A stretch of 58,859 nt of DNA from Pseudomonadales bacterium (GCA_017854255.1 JAFMIA010000013.1:1-58859), one strand, 5' to 3'. Positions 48,585 through 57,527 are shown, counted from the stretch's first letter. A program made the numbers and translations. Notes: generated from the letters alone by a model not told the origin.

Positions 48585-49553
48585 CTACCCGGCCACTTTA
48601 ACATGCCACGGTTCAAACCGAACCCCGGCTTGGTTTTGATCTGGATAGCGCAAAGTAACATAGGGCAGCCTCTGCATTTTGCGATAGACCTCAGAACGCG
48701 CGAAGGCCCGCGAGAAATTTTCGCCCGCCAATTGGGAGGACCCGACGTCAAAATCACCCGAGAAATGAAAGGAGTAGCCTGGCGGCGCTAAACTCCGCGA
48801 GGCCATCGAAACATTGCCATCACACGCGATAAGCTTCGTCAGAAACAATGCACTCTGCTTGGGGATCCCGCGTACGCCAGAGGTTAAGATTAGATCCGCC
48901 CCAATATCCGCGCGCATACGGTCAAATAACGGCTTCGCCCGGCGCTTGTACAAATACTGACCCGACTGCGCGTCGTAGTGCAATAACCTGGGGCGCAAGT
49001 CAACCAACAAGTCTTTAACGACCCGCTGCCCCATGAACCCATAGCTCGCGGCGTCTTGATAAAACAACCATTGCAAGAGCCCCATTTCTTCAACAGTAAA
49101 CCGTTCAATCCCAGTCGTTGCGGCGGCAGATTTAAGCAACTGATTAAACCCTAAAATATTGAAATAGCCATGCCCGAAATGACGCTGAACCCGGTTCAGC
49201 CTGGCAAGGGTGGTCGGCATGACTGCGCGCTGGTCCGGGCTGAGATAAACGTCATCAGCCGAAACGCGATCTGGAGACTGCATTTTCCGGGCATTGAGCA
49301 GCATCTGATCGACTTGCTGCTGAGAAAACCCAAAGGATCTTAAGAACTCCGCCTGATCCGGAAAAAGGGGCGCTTGCGCGCCGAGGTCAAGCCGATCCGC
49401 TGGATTGTGCTCACCCTGCGCCCTTGGCATGGTGCTGCGAAGCTGACGCAGCTCGGCACTATTTTGAAACACGAACAGACCATATAACCCTGAAGCAACC
49501 GCGCCGGTGCCCAGTAAAAGTTTCAGGATACGCCGCTTGTTGAGGTCCACCAT
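48585..49553 (-). CDS. M15-type peptidase (VanY-like DD-carboxypeptidase family)
   Basis: Probable periplasmic zinc peptidase trimming D-Ala or related peptidoglycan bonds. A Tat-like N-terminus (KRRILKLLLGTGA) and a hydrophobic stretch export it. The C-terminal third carries zinc-ligand motifs: SFHFSGDFDVG, with H and D five residues apart, and EPWHVKV at the end. The middle of the protein (about 60-200) is not recognised. Length is 322 residues. Flanked by DUF1499 and amidohydrolase genes, so context gives no clue. Confidence 0.75.
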   Translation of the reverse strand: MVDLNKRRILKLLLGTGAVASGLYGLFVFQNSAELRQLRSTMPRAQGEHNPADRLDLGAQAPLFPDQAEFLRSFGFSQQQVDQMLLNARKMQSPDRVSADDVYLSPDQRAVMPTTLARLNRVQRHFGHGYFNILGFNQLLKSAAATTGIERFTVEEMGLLQWLFYQDAASYGFMGQRVVKDLLVDLRPRLLHYDAQSGQYLYKRRAKPLFDRMRADIGADLILTSGVRGIPKQSALFLTKLIACDGNVSMASRSLAPPGYSFHFSGDFDVGSSQLAGENFSRAFARSEVYRKMQRLPYVTLRYPDQNQAGVRFEPWHVKVAG

Positions 49554-49606
49554 ATCAATTGGACTTAGGGTTAAATTGAATTCACAGCCAGCATGAGCCT
49601 TTCGCG

Positions 49607-50779
49607 CTAGGAGGACAGAACCGCTGTTCCCCGGGCATAAATCTCCAGCGGTTTTTGCAGTGCCCGAAGATCACTCAAGGGCGATTCTGGCAAAATCATT
49701 AGGTCAGCCGACAGACCATCCTTCACCCGACCCGTCACGCTTTCAAGGCCCAAGGCCAGCGCGCAATCACTGGTCGCACTTCGTAAGGTCTCAACGATCG
49801 AGAATGCCGCCACCGCTTGGTAGACCGCCAGCGCTTTAGGCAAATCCTCATGAAAAACGTTTGGGATGCCCGCATCGGTGGACGCGATAAACTGGCAGCC
49901 ACTCGCCTTCATTGTTTGGTATCGCGTGTTCATTGCCGCCATATAATTCTCATTGGTCAGATGGCGACCCCAACCCGCGTTCACCGTCGGAGAGATCCAA
50001 ATACCCGCCCTAGCAATGTCCTTGGCCAAATCGAGGTCAAAGTGCTTACCCCAACCGTTGGGCCCAACCCAAGAACAATGCTCGATGGTCGTGACGCCCG
50101 CATGTGCGGCATGCCGGATGCCATCGGTTCCATGACAATGCGCTGCAACCGAGTACCCCAACCGATTGGCCTCGTTCACGATGGATTGCATCACAGCACC
50201 ATCAAATTGCGCGTCCATCGGTTTGCTACCCGGCGTAATGTTGCCGCCGGTTGCCATGACTTTAATTAAATCAACACCCGCTTCGGCTTGCCGCGCAATC
50301 ACCGCCATTGCAGCCGCTGTATCCTCAGCTTCTCCGCCCCAAAAATGGCAATGCCCGCCCGGGGACGTTATGGGTTGACCCGCGCAGATCAATCGTGGAC
50401 CAGGTATCTCGCCCGCGAGGATCGCATCCCGAATCTTCAGCTCGAGCCATTGACCGCCCCCTAGGTCTCTCGCGGCGGTAATCCCAGCTTCAACCATTTT
50501 TTTCGCGCGCAGGGCCATCGCCTTTAGTTGAATCGCTTCGGGAACTTTGCCGTGCGCAAAAGGATCGGGTTCCTCAGGATCCAGACACAGGTGGATATGG
50601 GCATCAATCAGGCCGGGGATCACATAAGCGCCAGCGAGATCCTTTGACGGCTCGTCATTGATGCGATCGTCTGAGGTTGTGCACTGCAAGGTGCCATCGG
50701 GCAAGATCCGCACAGCATCATAGTCGCTCGAATAGTCTGACCCACAACCATCCCACAGTGTGACATTTCGTAATAACAT
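49607..50779 (-). CDS. Amidohydrolase-superfamily metal-dependent hydrolase
   Basis: TIM-barrel hydrolase of the imidazolonepropionase/prolidase-like group. Metal ligands: H61 and H63 in DAHIHL, a lysine in LIKVMATGG that may be carboxylated, histidines in AAHCHG and EHCSW, and aspartate in STDAGIP. Length of 390 residues is normal. Substrate cannot be named from sequence; members act on amides, dipeptides and xenobiotic esters. It is separated from coaX by 112 bases. Confidence 0.85.
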   Translation of the reverse strand: MLLRNVTLWDGCGSDYSSDYDAVRILPDGTLQCTTSDDRINDEPSKDLAGAYVIPGLIDAHIHLCLDPEEPDPFAHGKVPEAIQLKAMALRAKKMVEAGITAARDLGGGQWLELKIRDAILAGEIPGPRLICAGQPITSPGGHCHFWGGEAEDTAAAMAVIARQAEAGVDLIKVMATGGNITPGSKPMDAQFDGAVMQSIVNEANRLGYSVAAHCHGTDGIRHAAHAGVTTIEHCSWVGPNGWGKHFDLDLAKDIARAGIWISPTVNAGWGRHLTNENYMAAMNTRYQTMKASGCQFIASTDAGIPNVFHEDLPKALAVYQAVAAFSIVETLRSATSDCALALGLESVTGRVKDGLSADLMILPESPLSDLRALQKPLEIYARGTAVLSS

Positions 50780-50891
50780 TCGGCTGGGACCTATTTTTGT
50801 TTCACCATATCATAGCAGAGTCAGAGCAGCCGCTTGGTGCCTGAACCCCTGAAAACCGCGCTTCGCCAATGATCAAATTCATGCCCACGCG

Positions 50892-51662
50892 TCAGCGGTT
50901 CAGCCGAAGCACTTCCAGCAACCCAGTTAGAATGAGGTCGGTAACAACGTGGTCAAAAATTTGTTCGCTGTCGAACAGATGTACAAAACCACCGGTGCCG
51001 ACCACCAGCGGCGCCTCATCCGAAAACTCCTGTGCTGTGATTCGACTCACCAGTTCCTTAATCATGCCGACGTTCGACCAAAACAAGCCCGTCTGAATAC
51101 TCTCAATGGTTGTCGTGCCAATGGCGTTCTTAACGGGCTTAATTTCAACTGAGGGCAACTGAGCCGTCCTCATCTCAAGCGCTTCCATCGACAACCGCAC
51201 ACCCGGCAAGATATTCCCGCCAAGGAAGGTTCGATCCGACCGAATTGCGCAAACGGTTGTTGCTGTACCAAAGTCTGCAACAATCAGGTGGCGATCGGGA
51301 AACAATTTTATGGCCCCAATCGCATCTGCAATCCGATCCGCACCCACCTCTTTCGGATCCCGATACGCGATCTTCAGCCCGGTTTTGACCCCAGGCCGCA
51401 ACACAAGCGGTTCAATTTCAAAATATTTTTGCGCGCAGGCGCGGAGAGAATACAAAAGATCCGGGACCACGCAACAAATGACGATTTCACGAATGGTTGA
51501 TGGGTCAACACCATTTTCTCGCAACACACTTCGGAAAAACACGCCCAGCTCGTCCGAACTGCTTTGCAGTTGGGACGTCCTTCTAAATTGGGTAATGAGC
51601 TTACCCTCATCAAAAACACCGCCGTAGACCTGCGTGTTACCCACATCAAGACATAAGATCAT
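50892..51662 (-). CDS. coaX: Type III pantothenate kinase
   Basis: First enzyme of CoA synthesis from pantothenate, of the ASKHA fold and not feedback-inhibited by CoA. Phosphate loop DVGNTQVYGGVF at the N-terminus, GADRIADAIGA in the middle and VADFGTATTVCAI after it. Length of 256 residues is normal. Start overlaps panC by four bases, so pantothenate synthesis and phosphorylation are encoded together. Confidence 0.95.
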   Translation of the reverse strand: MILCLDVGNTQVYGGVFDEGKLITQFRRTSQLQSSSDELGVFFRSVLRENGVDPSTIREIVICCVVPDLLYSLRACAQKYFEIEPLVLRPGVKTGLKIAYRDPKEVGADRIADAIGAIKLFPDRHLIVADFGTATTVCAIRSDRTFLGGNILPGVRLSMEALEMRTAQLPSVEIKPVKNAIGTTTIESIQTGLFWSNVGMIKELVSRITAQEFSDEAPLVVGTGGFVHLFDSEQIFDHVVTDLILTGLLEVLRLNR

Positions 51663-52429
51663 GATTTGATCCTCACATTATCAATTAATCGAATTTCATC
51701 TGGTGCGGCGCCAACCCGAACGGCGCCAAAACGCCGGCCCTTTGCGCTCGTTACATAATCCACTGAGAATCCAGCTAAACCCAACGCCGCGTGCGCGGCG
51801 TCATCGGATTCTGAATCCAGCAAACACGGATACAGTTTTGCAGCCAACCTGCGCTGGGTCTTGGTCAATCGCCGATTGCGCGAACTCATCGCAAGACCGT
51901 CGGCCTCTCGTACCGTTGGCACAGATTCAATCCGAGTTTTTAAAAACAGCGCCAACGCCATACCTTGAATCAACTCGAACTGTTGATAGTCTTTTTCCCC
52001 AAAATAGGCGGCATCGGCTTGTACTAGATTGAGCAGTTTTAGCACAACGGTTAGCACACCTCGAAAGTGCCCAGGGCGGGCGGCGCCACAACGATCCTGA
52101 CTCAATAGCAATTCATCCACGGCGTAATGATCGCCCTCGGGATACAAAGCCGTGACCGGCGGGAGAAACAGGGCCGAGACACCAAGGGTTTCCAGCAATC
52201 GCTGATCTTCTGCCTCCATCCGCGGGTAGCATTCAAGGTCTTTCGCCTCATTAAACTGCATCGGATTCACGAAAATTGACACCACGACGTGTTGGTGCCG
52301 GGTCTTTGCGGCCTCAATCAGGGCGCAGTGGCCGGCATGCAGCGCGCCCATTGTGGGGACAAAGCCAACAGAGTTGGCAAGCGTTTTTCGGTAAGCTTGC
52401 AAATCCTCGGTTGTGCGGATGATTTTCAT
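51659..52429 (-). CDS. panC: Pantothenate synthetase
   Basis: ATP-dependent ligase joining pantoate and beta-alanine. The HIGH-like loop is GALHAGHCALI near residues 28-38. SIFVNPMQFNEAKDLE, GEKDYQQFELI and the AMSSRN loop follow. Length of 256 residues is slightly short. It lies between panB and coaX with four-base overlaps at both ends. Confidence 0.96.
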   Translation of the reverse strand: MKIIRTTEDLQAYRKTLANSVGFVPTMGALHAGHCALIEAAKTRHQHVVVSIFVNPMQFNEAKDLECYPRMEAEDQRLLETLGVSALFLPPVTALYPEGDHYAVDELLLSQDRCGAARPGHFRGVLTVVLKLLNLVQADAAYFGEKDYQQFELIQGMALALFLKTRIESVPTVREADGLAMSSRNRRLTKTQRRLAAKLYPCLLDSESDDAAHAALGLAGFSVDYVTSAKGRRFGAVRVGAAPDEIRLIDNVRIKS

Positions 52430-53217
52430 GCGTAGCTTTCACATCGTGCTGGGAAAGCGCCCTGGATAACATCTTCATGAAAATGATTTAGCGCGCCAAG
52501 CATATCCCCTGCCAGATCTGCGTACTGTCGCAAGAACTTAGGATGAAATCCCCGGTTGGCCCCTAACAAGTCTTGGAGGACCAATACTTGTCCATCGACC
52601 TGAACTCCGGCGCCGATGCCAATCACTGGGCAGTCGAGGGACTGGGCAATGAGACTTGCGACCTTCGCCGGCACACATTCCAAAACCAAAGCAGCAATAC
52701 CAGCCCGTTCAAGCTGCTCGGCTTCCTGGCATAAGACCTTCGCGGTGGCTTCCGTTTTTGCTTGTACCCGGTGCCCGCCCAACTGCAAAACGGCCTGGGG
52801 GGTCAACCCCAAATGACCCACAACCGGCAACCCCGCTTCAACCAGATGGGCAATCAATGTTCGTTGGTGTTTCGCACCTTCTATTTTTACCGCATGGGCG
52901 CCCGCTTGAATCAGCGCCGTCGCGGCGGCAACGCCAGATGACAAATCACTGCTGGCCGTCATAAACGGCATATCCGCAATAATGATCTTATCGCCGGCAC
53001 CTCGAGCAACCGCTGCAACATGAGGCAGCATCAGATCAAGCGTTGCGTGCACTGTCGACGGGAATCCATGCATCACAACGGCTAAAGAGTCACCCACCAA
53101 AATGCTGTCAACGGCAGATTCTGCAACCAGCTGGGCTGACCAAAAATCATAACAAGTGACCATCGATATTTTCTGTTGAGCCGCTTTCATTGCTTGAAAG
53201 CGAGTGATCGATTGCAT
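52426..53217 (-). CDS. panB: Ketopantoate hydroxymethyltransferase
   Basis: Makes ketopantoate from 2-oxoisovalerate and methylene-tetrahydrofolate. The start MQSITRFQAMK and VTCYDFWSAQLV are typical, followed by the metal-site strand ILVGDSLAVVMHG and the PVIGIGAGVQVDGQVLVLQD region. I chose the ATG at 53217, with GGAG upstream, instead of the in-frame ATG at 53343. Length is 263 residues. First gene of panB-panC-coaX; panD is not here. Confidence 0.95.
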   Translation of the reverse strand: MQSITRFQAMKAAQQKISMVTCYDFWSAQLVAESAVDSILVGDSLAVVMHGFPSTVHATLDLMLPHVAAVARGAGDKIIIADMPFMTASSDLSSGVAAATALIQAGAHAVKIEGAKHQRTLIAHLVEAGLPVVGHLGLTPQAVLQLGGHRVQAKTEATAKVLCQEAEQLERAGIAALVLECVPAKVASLIAQSLDCPVIGIGAGVQVDGQVLVLQDLLGANRGFHPKFLRQYADLAGDMLGALNHFHEDVIQGAFPARCESYA

Positions 53218-53429
53218 AGCTATTCTCCAATCAAAGGTAGAATGCGCCAATCGACAGGCAGGGGCTCTTTCAAGCCAAACAGGTACCTGTCCAATTGGGA
53301 TCAAGTCCTTAAAATTCGTTAATCGTTTCGCACGACGCTGCATGCGTCTGCGCGCTCATTGAATACCCATCTTTTGAGATTGAGTTTCAACGCCGACTGT
53401 AGAGATTTATTGAAACGCCGTCAAACCCG

Positions 53430-53458
53430 TCGCCAACAAATTGGAAAGGCTGTAGAAT
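53430..53458 (+). promoter_or_regulatory. Promoter of the CAU tRNA
   Basis: TCGCCA (53430-53435), a 17-base spacer and TAGAAT (53453-53458), ending ten bases before the mature tRNA. Confidence 0.6.
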
Positions 53459-53468
53459 CTTGTCTCGC

Positions 53469-53545
53469 GGGCCTATAGCTCAGTTGGTTAGAGCACTGGA
53501 CTCATAATCCATTGGTCGAAGGTTCGAGTCCTTCTGGGCCCACCA
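53469..53545 (+). tRNA. tRNA with anticodon CAU, probably tRNA-Ile2
   Basis: Full cloverleaf of 77 bases with encoded CCA. Acceptor stem GGGCCTA pairs with TGGGCCC, the D arm is GCTC/GAGC, the anticodon loop is CTCATAA and the T arm has TTCGAGT. The anticodon CAU could be elongator Met, initiator Met or Ile2. The acceptor and the TTGGTC variable region resemble the lysidine-modified Ile2 tRNA (AUA codons) more than Met; this is judged by memory of E. coli relatives. Pair 27-43 is C-U, a mismatch. Confidence 0.93.
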
Positions 53546-54137
53546 AATTCAACAGTTAAAACCGTATACTGCTGTGAAAAATCTCGAATTTTTTTAACCC
53601 TGGTCAACTGGGGTAGACAAAATTAAAGACATTTAAGCACCCGCCTTACACCTATCTTAAAACAGACATTTATTACGTTTCTTAGCCGTTCCACAAGATT
53701 TAGCTGATTTCTATGCCCGGCTTTGAATTGTTACATCACTCTATAAGAAATCGATTAGTCCTGCGAAAACAGTCTCGCGATCTCTAACCGGCAGACTTTG
53801 GGCGTATTCACTTGGATTGTGCCGTTATCGTCTGGATGTCTCAAAATTTCAATCATTTTTTTGCTGGGCGAACCGCTCGGTGCCCAACGGCCAATACCAG
53901 GCGCTGCAGATCATGGCGTCGGTGCTTGTTAGGCGTCAAAAGCCGTTAGGCAAAATTTAGAACGTCAATCCTAAAAGCCTCAAAACAAGCAACGCTTTTG
54001 TTTCTCAACAAACCAAGCCAAAGATTCATTAAATCCGGCGACCAAAGTCTTCTGCCATCTTCAGCGACCGGCTAACACTCTTTGCAGCTTAAACGCTCTC
54101 CCACCGAGCGCCTCGGCAAACAAATAGAAGACTGCCG
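53546..54137. other. Gene-poor 592-base stretch after the tRNA
   Basis: No convincing gene. On the minus strand a small open frame (53755-53856, 33 residues, starting MIEILRHPDD) has no ribosome site. Just upstream of it another frame reads WPLGTERF, faintly like transposase tails, so a decayed mobile or coding remnant is possible. Two GTTAGGC words occur at 53928 and 53945. A short hairpin CCGAG-CGC-CTCGG at 54104-54116 lies 22 bases after the zwf stop, without a U-tract. No repeat of the tRNA 3' end was seen. Confidence 0.4.
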
Positions 54138-56120
54138 TTAAGCGTCACTTCTTGGCGTCATGAACTCATTGACCGAAAGCGCTAGATCGTACCGATCCTT
54201 AGCGACCTGTAAGATCTTCTTAGCAAACTGCGGGTGGTCTCTTAGGATACGTTTGAAGTCGTTTTGATTCAAAACGAAAAGATCACATAGCGTTTTAGCC
54301 CTGACGTCGGCCGTTCGCGCCGTCGTCAGCAACAAAGCAACTTCTCCGAAGAATTGGCCATCCTGAAGCTGGTTGACGATCTCCCCTTTGAGGTCGAGCA
54401 CATCAACTTCACCGCGACAGATAAAATACATTTCCGTGCTCACCTCACCTTGTCGGATGATGGTCTCACCCGGCGCCACCGTCATTGGACGCAAGGCCAG
54501 TATGACTGCGCTGAGCAACAAGGGATCTGCACCTTCGAACAAAGGAGACTCTTCCAAAACATCCGGGGTAACAACCTCAAACCATCGTCGCCCATCCTTC
54601 TCTAACAACTCGTAGGCCGATTTTGGTCCCCAGGAATTTCGTGTGTAATTTGGAAACTCTGGCGCGGACGCCACTTCCCAGTGATCTAGCAGTGGCTGGG
54701 CAATTCGCCAAGCCGCCTCGACCAAATCACCTCGGGAAAATAAGGTGGCATCACCACGAGAGCACGCATACAACATCACTTCATAACCGGTATAACGCGA
54801 GGATTTGAAGGCTTCACCATAATTAAAGCTCATATCAACACCCTGCAATTGCATCGTAGGACCCGGTGTCTTCGCCTGAAACAACAAGTCGATCCCCTGA
54901 AAGGGCTGAATATGAAACACCAATCGATTCGATGTCAGATTTTGCACACCAGTGCCCTTAAACAATGTCTCCGGTGGCTTCTTAAATTCTATGACGATTT
55001 CCGTACTACGTTTCCAGAGCGCCTTTCCCGATCGTAAATAAATCGGTACTCCTTGCCATCGCAAGTTATCAATATGTAGTTTTGCAGCAGCAAAGGTCTC
55101 CGTCTTTGATTGTGGGTCCACATCGGCCTCTTCCCGATACCCGGACTGAACGACGCCCCCGTGCGCATCATAAGCCGGGCCGTATTGGCCTCTAACGACA
55201 TTTTCTGGAACCTCATCGTCCGTATAAATACGGACTGATTCCAACAGCTTGGCTTTCTCATTGCGAATAGAGTCCGCCTCAAAGGATCCGGGCGGCTCCA
55301 TACAGATGTACGACAACATCTGGAACATATGATTTTGCATCATGTCCCTCAGCACACCAGACTGATCGTAGTACCCTCCTCGACCTTGAACGTCCACAGC
55401 TTCACAAACATTAAACTGTATGTTGTCTATGTGGTGCTTATTCCATAAAGGTTCAAACATGCCATTTGAAAATCGAAAGGCGAGTAAGTTTTGGACCGTT
55501 TCTTTTCCCAAGTAATGGTCAACACGATAAATTTGTTCTTCTTTCCAATACTGTAATATTTCTTGGTTAAGCGCTAATGCCGACTGTAAATTCGTTCCAA
55601 AGGGTTTCTCAACGATAATACGCTTCCAACCACTGCCTTCTTGAAATCCTGCTTTATAAAGATTCTCGCATAAGGCGCCAAAAAACCGGGGCGCCATGGC
55701 AAAGTAGAACAAAATATTGCCGCCAGCCTGATATTTTTTGTCGAGCGCCTGAACCGTTTTCTTTAGACCCTTAAAACTCTCAATATCTATATTCGCGCTT
55801 TCAAAAAAGAAGCGCGAAAGCAAGTCATCGCTCACCACCTCATCAAACTCGTGACGTGTATGAAATGCGCGTAAGCCAGTCGTTTCACTCGCCATCGATG
55901 ACCGAAATGCTTCGTTGCTAAGCTTGCTCCGACCTGTCCCAAGGACCGCAAAATTTGGCGAAAGCAGATCATCACACGCCAGATTATAAAGGGATGGCAC
56001 TAAAAGACGCTTTGTCAGATCCCCTGATGCGCCAAAGATGACCATGACACACGGTTCACTGAGCGGGTTAACAAACTCGGAGACCGAACTCGAGGCTTCA
56101 CTTTTCCCCGGGATTACCAT
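54138..56120 (-). CDS. zwf: Glucose-6-phosphate dehydrogenase fused to a cyclic-nucleotide-binding domain
   Basis: Residues 20-510 are a full glucose-6-phosphate dehydrogenase: dinucleotide loop FGASGDLTKR (29-38), EKPFG (171-175) and the catalytic RVDHYLGKE (199-207), all intact. Residues about 525-650 are a CAP/CNG-type cyclic-nucleotide-binding fold: PGETIIRQGE (550-559), MYFICRGEVDVL and a phosphate cassette FGEVALL...R602-T-A. E593 and R602, the ribose and phosphate contacts of this family, are present. Ordinary Zwf is about 490 residues; this is 660. AGGAGG precedes the ATG by eight bases. It follows the two cytochromes by 96 bases. NADP-linked oxidation of glucose-6-phosphate gated by cAMP or cGMP is inferred, not shown. 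Local G+C is low: 41 of 120 bases at 55441-55560. Confidence 0.92.
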   Translation of the reverse strand: MVIPGKSEASSSVSEFVNPLSEPCVMVIFGASGDLTKRLLVPSLYNLACDDLLSPNFAVLGTGRSKLSNEAFRSSMASETTGLRAFHTRHEFDEVVSDDLLSRFFFESANIDIESFKGLKKTVQALDKKYQAGGNILFYFAMAPRFFGALCENLYKAGFQEGSGWKRIIVEKPFGTNLQSALALNQEILQYWKEEQIYRVDHYLGKETVQNLLAFRFSNGMFEPLWNKHHIDNIQFNVCEAVDVQGRGGYYDQSGVLRDMMQNHMFQMLSYICMEPPGSFEADSIRNEKAKLLESVRIYTDDEVPENVVRGQYGPAYDAHGGVVQSGYREEADVDPQSKTETFAAAKLHIDNLRWQGVPIYLRSGKALWKRSTEIVIEFKKPPETLFKGTGVQNLTSNRLVFHIQPFQGIDLLFQAKTPGPTMQLQGVDMSFNYGEAFKSSRYTGYEVMLYACSRGDATLFSRGDLVEAAWRIAQPLLDHWEVASAPEFPNYTRNSWGPKSAYELLEKDGRRWFEVVTPDVLEESPLFEGADPLLLSAVILALRPMTVAPGETIIRQGEVSTEMYFICRGEVDVLDLKGEIVNQLQDGQFFGEVALLLTTARTADVRAKTLCDLFVLNQNDFKRILRDHPQFAKKILQVAKDRYDLALSVNEFMTPRSDA

Positions 56121-56216
56121 TTGGCATGCCTCCTAAAACTAGCAACGATTCGAAACCAACGAGCCTTTAGGAACCTTAGGAAGCCCGCCTGTACGACCTT
56201 TGACAAAAGACACCTC

Positions 56217-57527
56217 CTACAATGCGCTAATGGATTGACTACTCTGCTCCGCCTCAAGCTCAATCAGAGCCTCGCTGAACGCTTGATGAGAGAATTTTGA
56301 GGGCTCCGCAATTTGATCGCTTAAAAACCGGTTGACCACCTCAGAGTCAACACCCAATGCTAATAGTGCGAAGTAAACTTGCTCAGCACCGGCATAATCT
56401 TGAACGAGGCTATCCGAAGTAAAAATTTTAGCCCGCATTTGCCTGATGGCTTCAGCTTCCACGGACGACTCATTCACGTGGGATTTTAATTGCATGAGTC
56501 CTGTTCGTAGCTTTCCAGCCGTCTCTCGAAAAGACGCTCGACTCAAGGCAATCGCTTTATTCATTTGACTAAGCAAGTCGGCTATTTGAGGACGATTGTC
56601 TAAACCGAGGCTCAGCTCGATAAGCGAGGCAAACCTTATATTGTAATCAGAAAGCACTATCTGGCCGATTTTTCGACCCTTATCGCGGCCCTGAACAGAG
56701 TCAAATACCGCACCAGCATCAGCAAAATCCTGATGACACGCGCGGCAGTCAAACAAAGAAAGCTCTGGCATTAGGGCCGCACCCACTTCTCGATGCAACA
56801 CTAAGTCCAAGTATCGTTCAGCCGCCGTAATTTGACCCAATGCCCAAACTTGAGCGGTCATAACATCGAGTTCTTGCCCTTGCTCAGACTGATCGACTTC
56901 ATAGTGGGCTTGAAGATCTTCGAAAATTGATAATTCGAACGCAAGCCTTGGGTGTCCTGCACTCATCATTTCATGAGTTACAAACTGATTCCCATTATTC
57001 GAGCCCAAATGACAATCCAAGCAGACTTGCGCCCTTAAATTAACATTGGATAGATCCACGTACCCCATATCGGCGTGACGACTGCCATCCCAAGACGCGC
57101 CATAATGCAATTTCAGCCAACGCTCTGAGCCCCCATGGCAACTTTCGCAACTAACGCCATCCGTTATTTGGTAGTACAACCCTTGCTCACTTTCTGGGAC
57201 TAAGTCCGTATGACACCCCAAGCACTCCGCGCGTTTCGAGGCATCTTCCCAACCCATATTGCGCGTAATCGCTTTCCCTAACGCCCCATTTAAAACTTGG
57301 TAAGCCCTATGATGCGCACCCAGATAACTATGAGACGACTGCCATATCGCAATTTCGTTCTGATAAACCACATCGCCTGTCGAATGCTGTCGACCATGAC
57401 ACATTGATCCGCCACAACTGTTTACGCCTAGATGCTGATCCTGCTGACTGATTTTTTGATCCGCTTGCAAATTTGCAGACATTGAAAAGCTAGCGATACA
57501 CAGCAGACCTAACAGAAATCGTTTCAT
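56217..57527 (-). CDS. Pentahaem c-type cytochrome with a CX4CH site
   Basis: Exported multihaem cytochrome. A signal peptide spans residues 1-22 (cleavage after L-Q-A). Five haem sites: an unusual CGGSMCH (residues 38-44), then CLGCH (102), CESCH (127), CLDCH (169) and CRACH (261). The segment HEMMSAGHPRLAFEL and histidines near 65-75 may supply distal ligands. The last 170 residues are helical without haem. It recalls the cytochrome c554-like family, but I cannot name a function. The start overlaps the preceding decahaem gene by four bases, with GAGGAGG upstream, so they are coupled. Confidence 0.85.
   Translation of the reverse strand: MKRFLLGLLCIASFSMSANLQADQKISQQDQHLGVNSCGGSMCHGRQHSTGDVVYQNEIAIWQSSHSYLGAHHRAYQVLNGALGKAITRNMGWEDASKRAECLGCHTDLVPESEQGLYYQITDGVSCESCHGGSERWLKLHYGASWDGSRHADMGYVDLSNVNLRAQVCLDCHLGSNNGNQFVTHEMMSAGHPRLAFELSIFEDLQAHYEVDQSEQGQELDVMTAQVWALGQITAAERYLDLVLHREVGAALMPELSLFDCRACHQDFADAGAVFDSVQGRDKGRKIGQIVLSDYNIRFASLIELSLGLDNRPQIADLLSQMNKAIALSRASFRETAGKLRTGLMQLKSHVNESSVEAEAIRQMRAKIFTSDSLVQDYAGAEQVYFALLALGVDSEVVNRFLSDQIAEPSKFSHQAFSEALIELEAEQSSQSISAL

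Noticed and set aside
53469-53545. Reading the CAU tRNA as initiator or elongator methionine
   Set aside because: The acceptor stem starts with a normal G1-C72 pair, unlike initiator tRNA. The variable region fits Ile2 better than elongator Met, though Met is not fully excluded.
53928-53951. Two GTTAGGC words resembling integron attC right boxes
   Set aside because: No matching left box at a proper distance, no cassette gene and no integrase.
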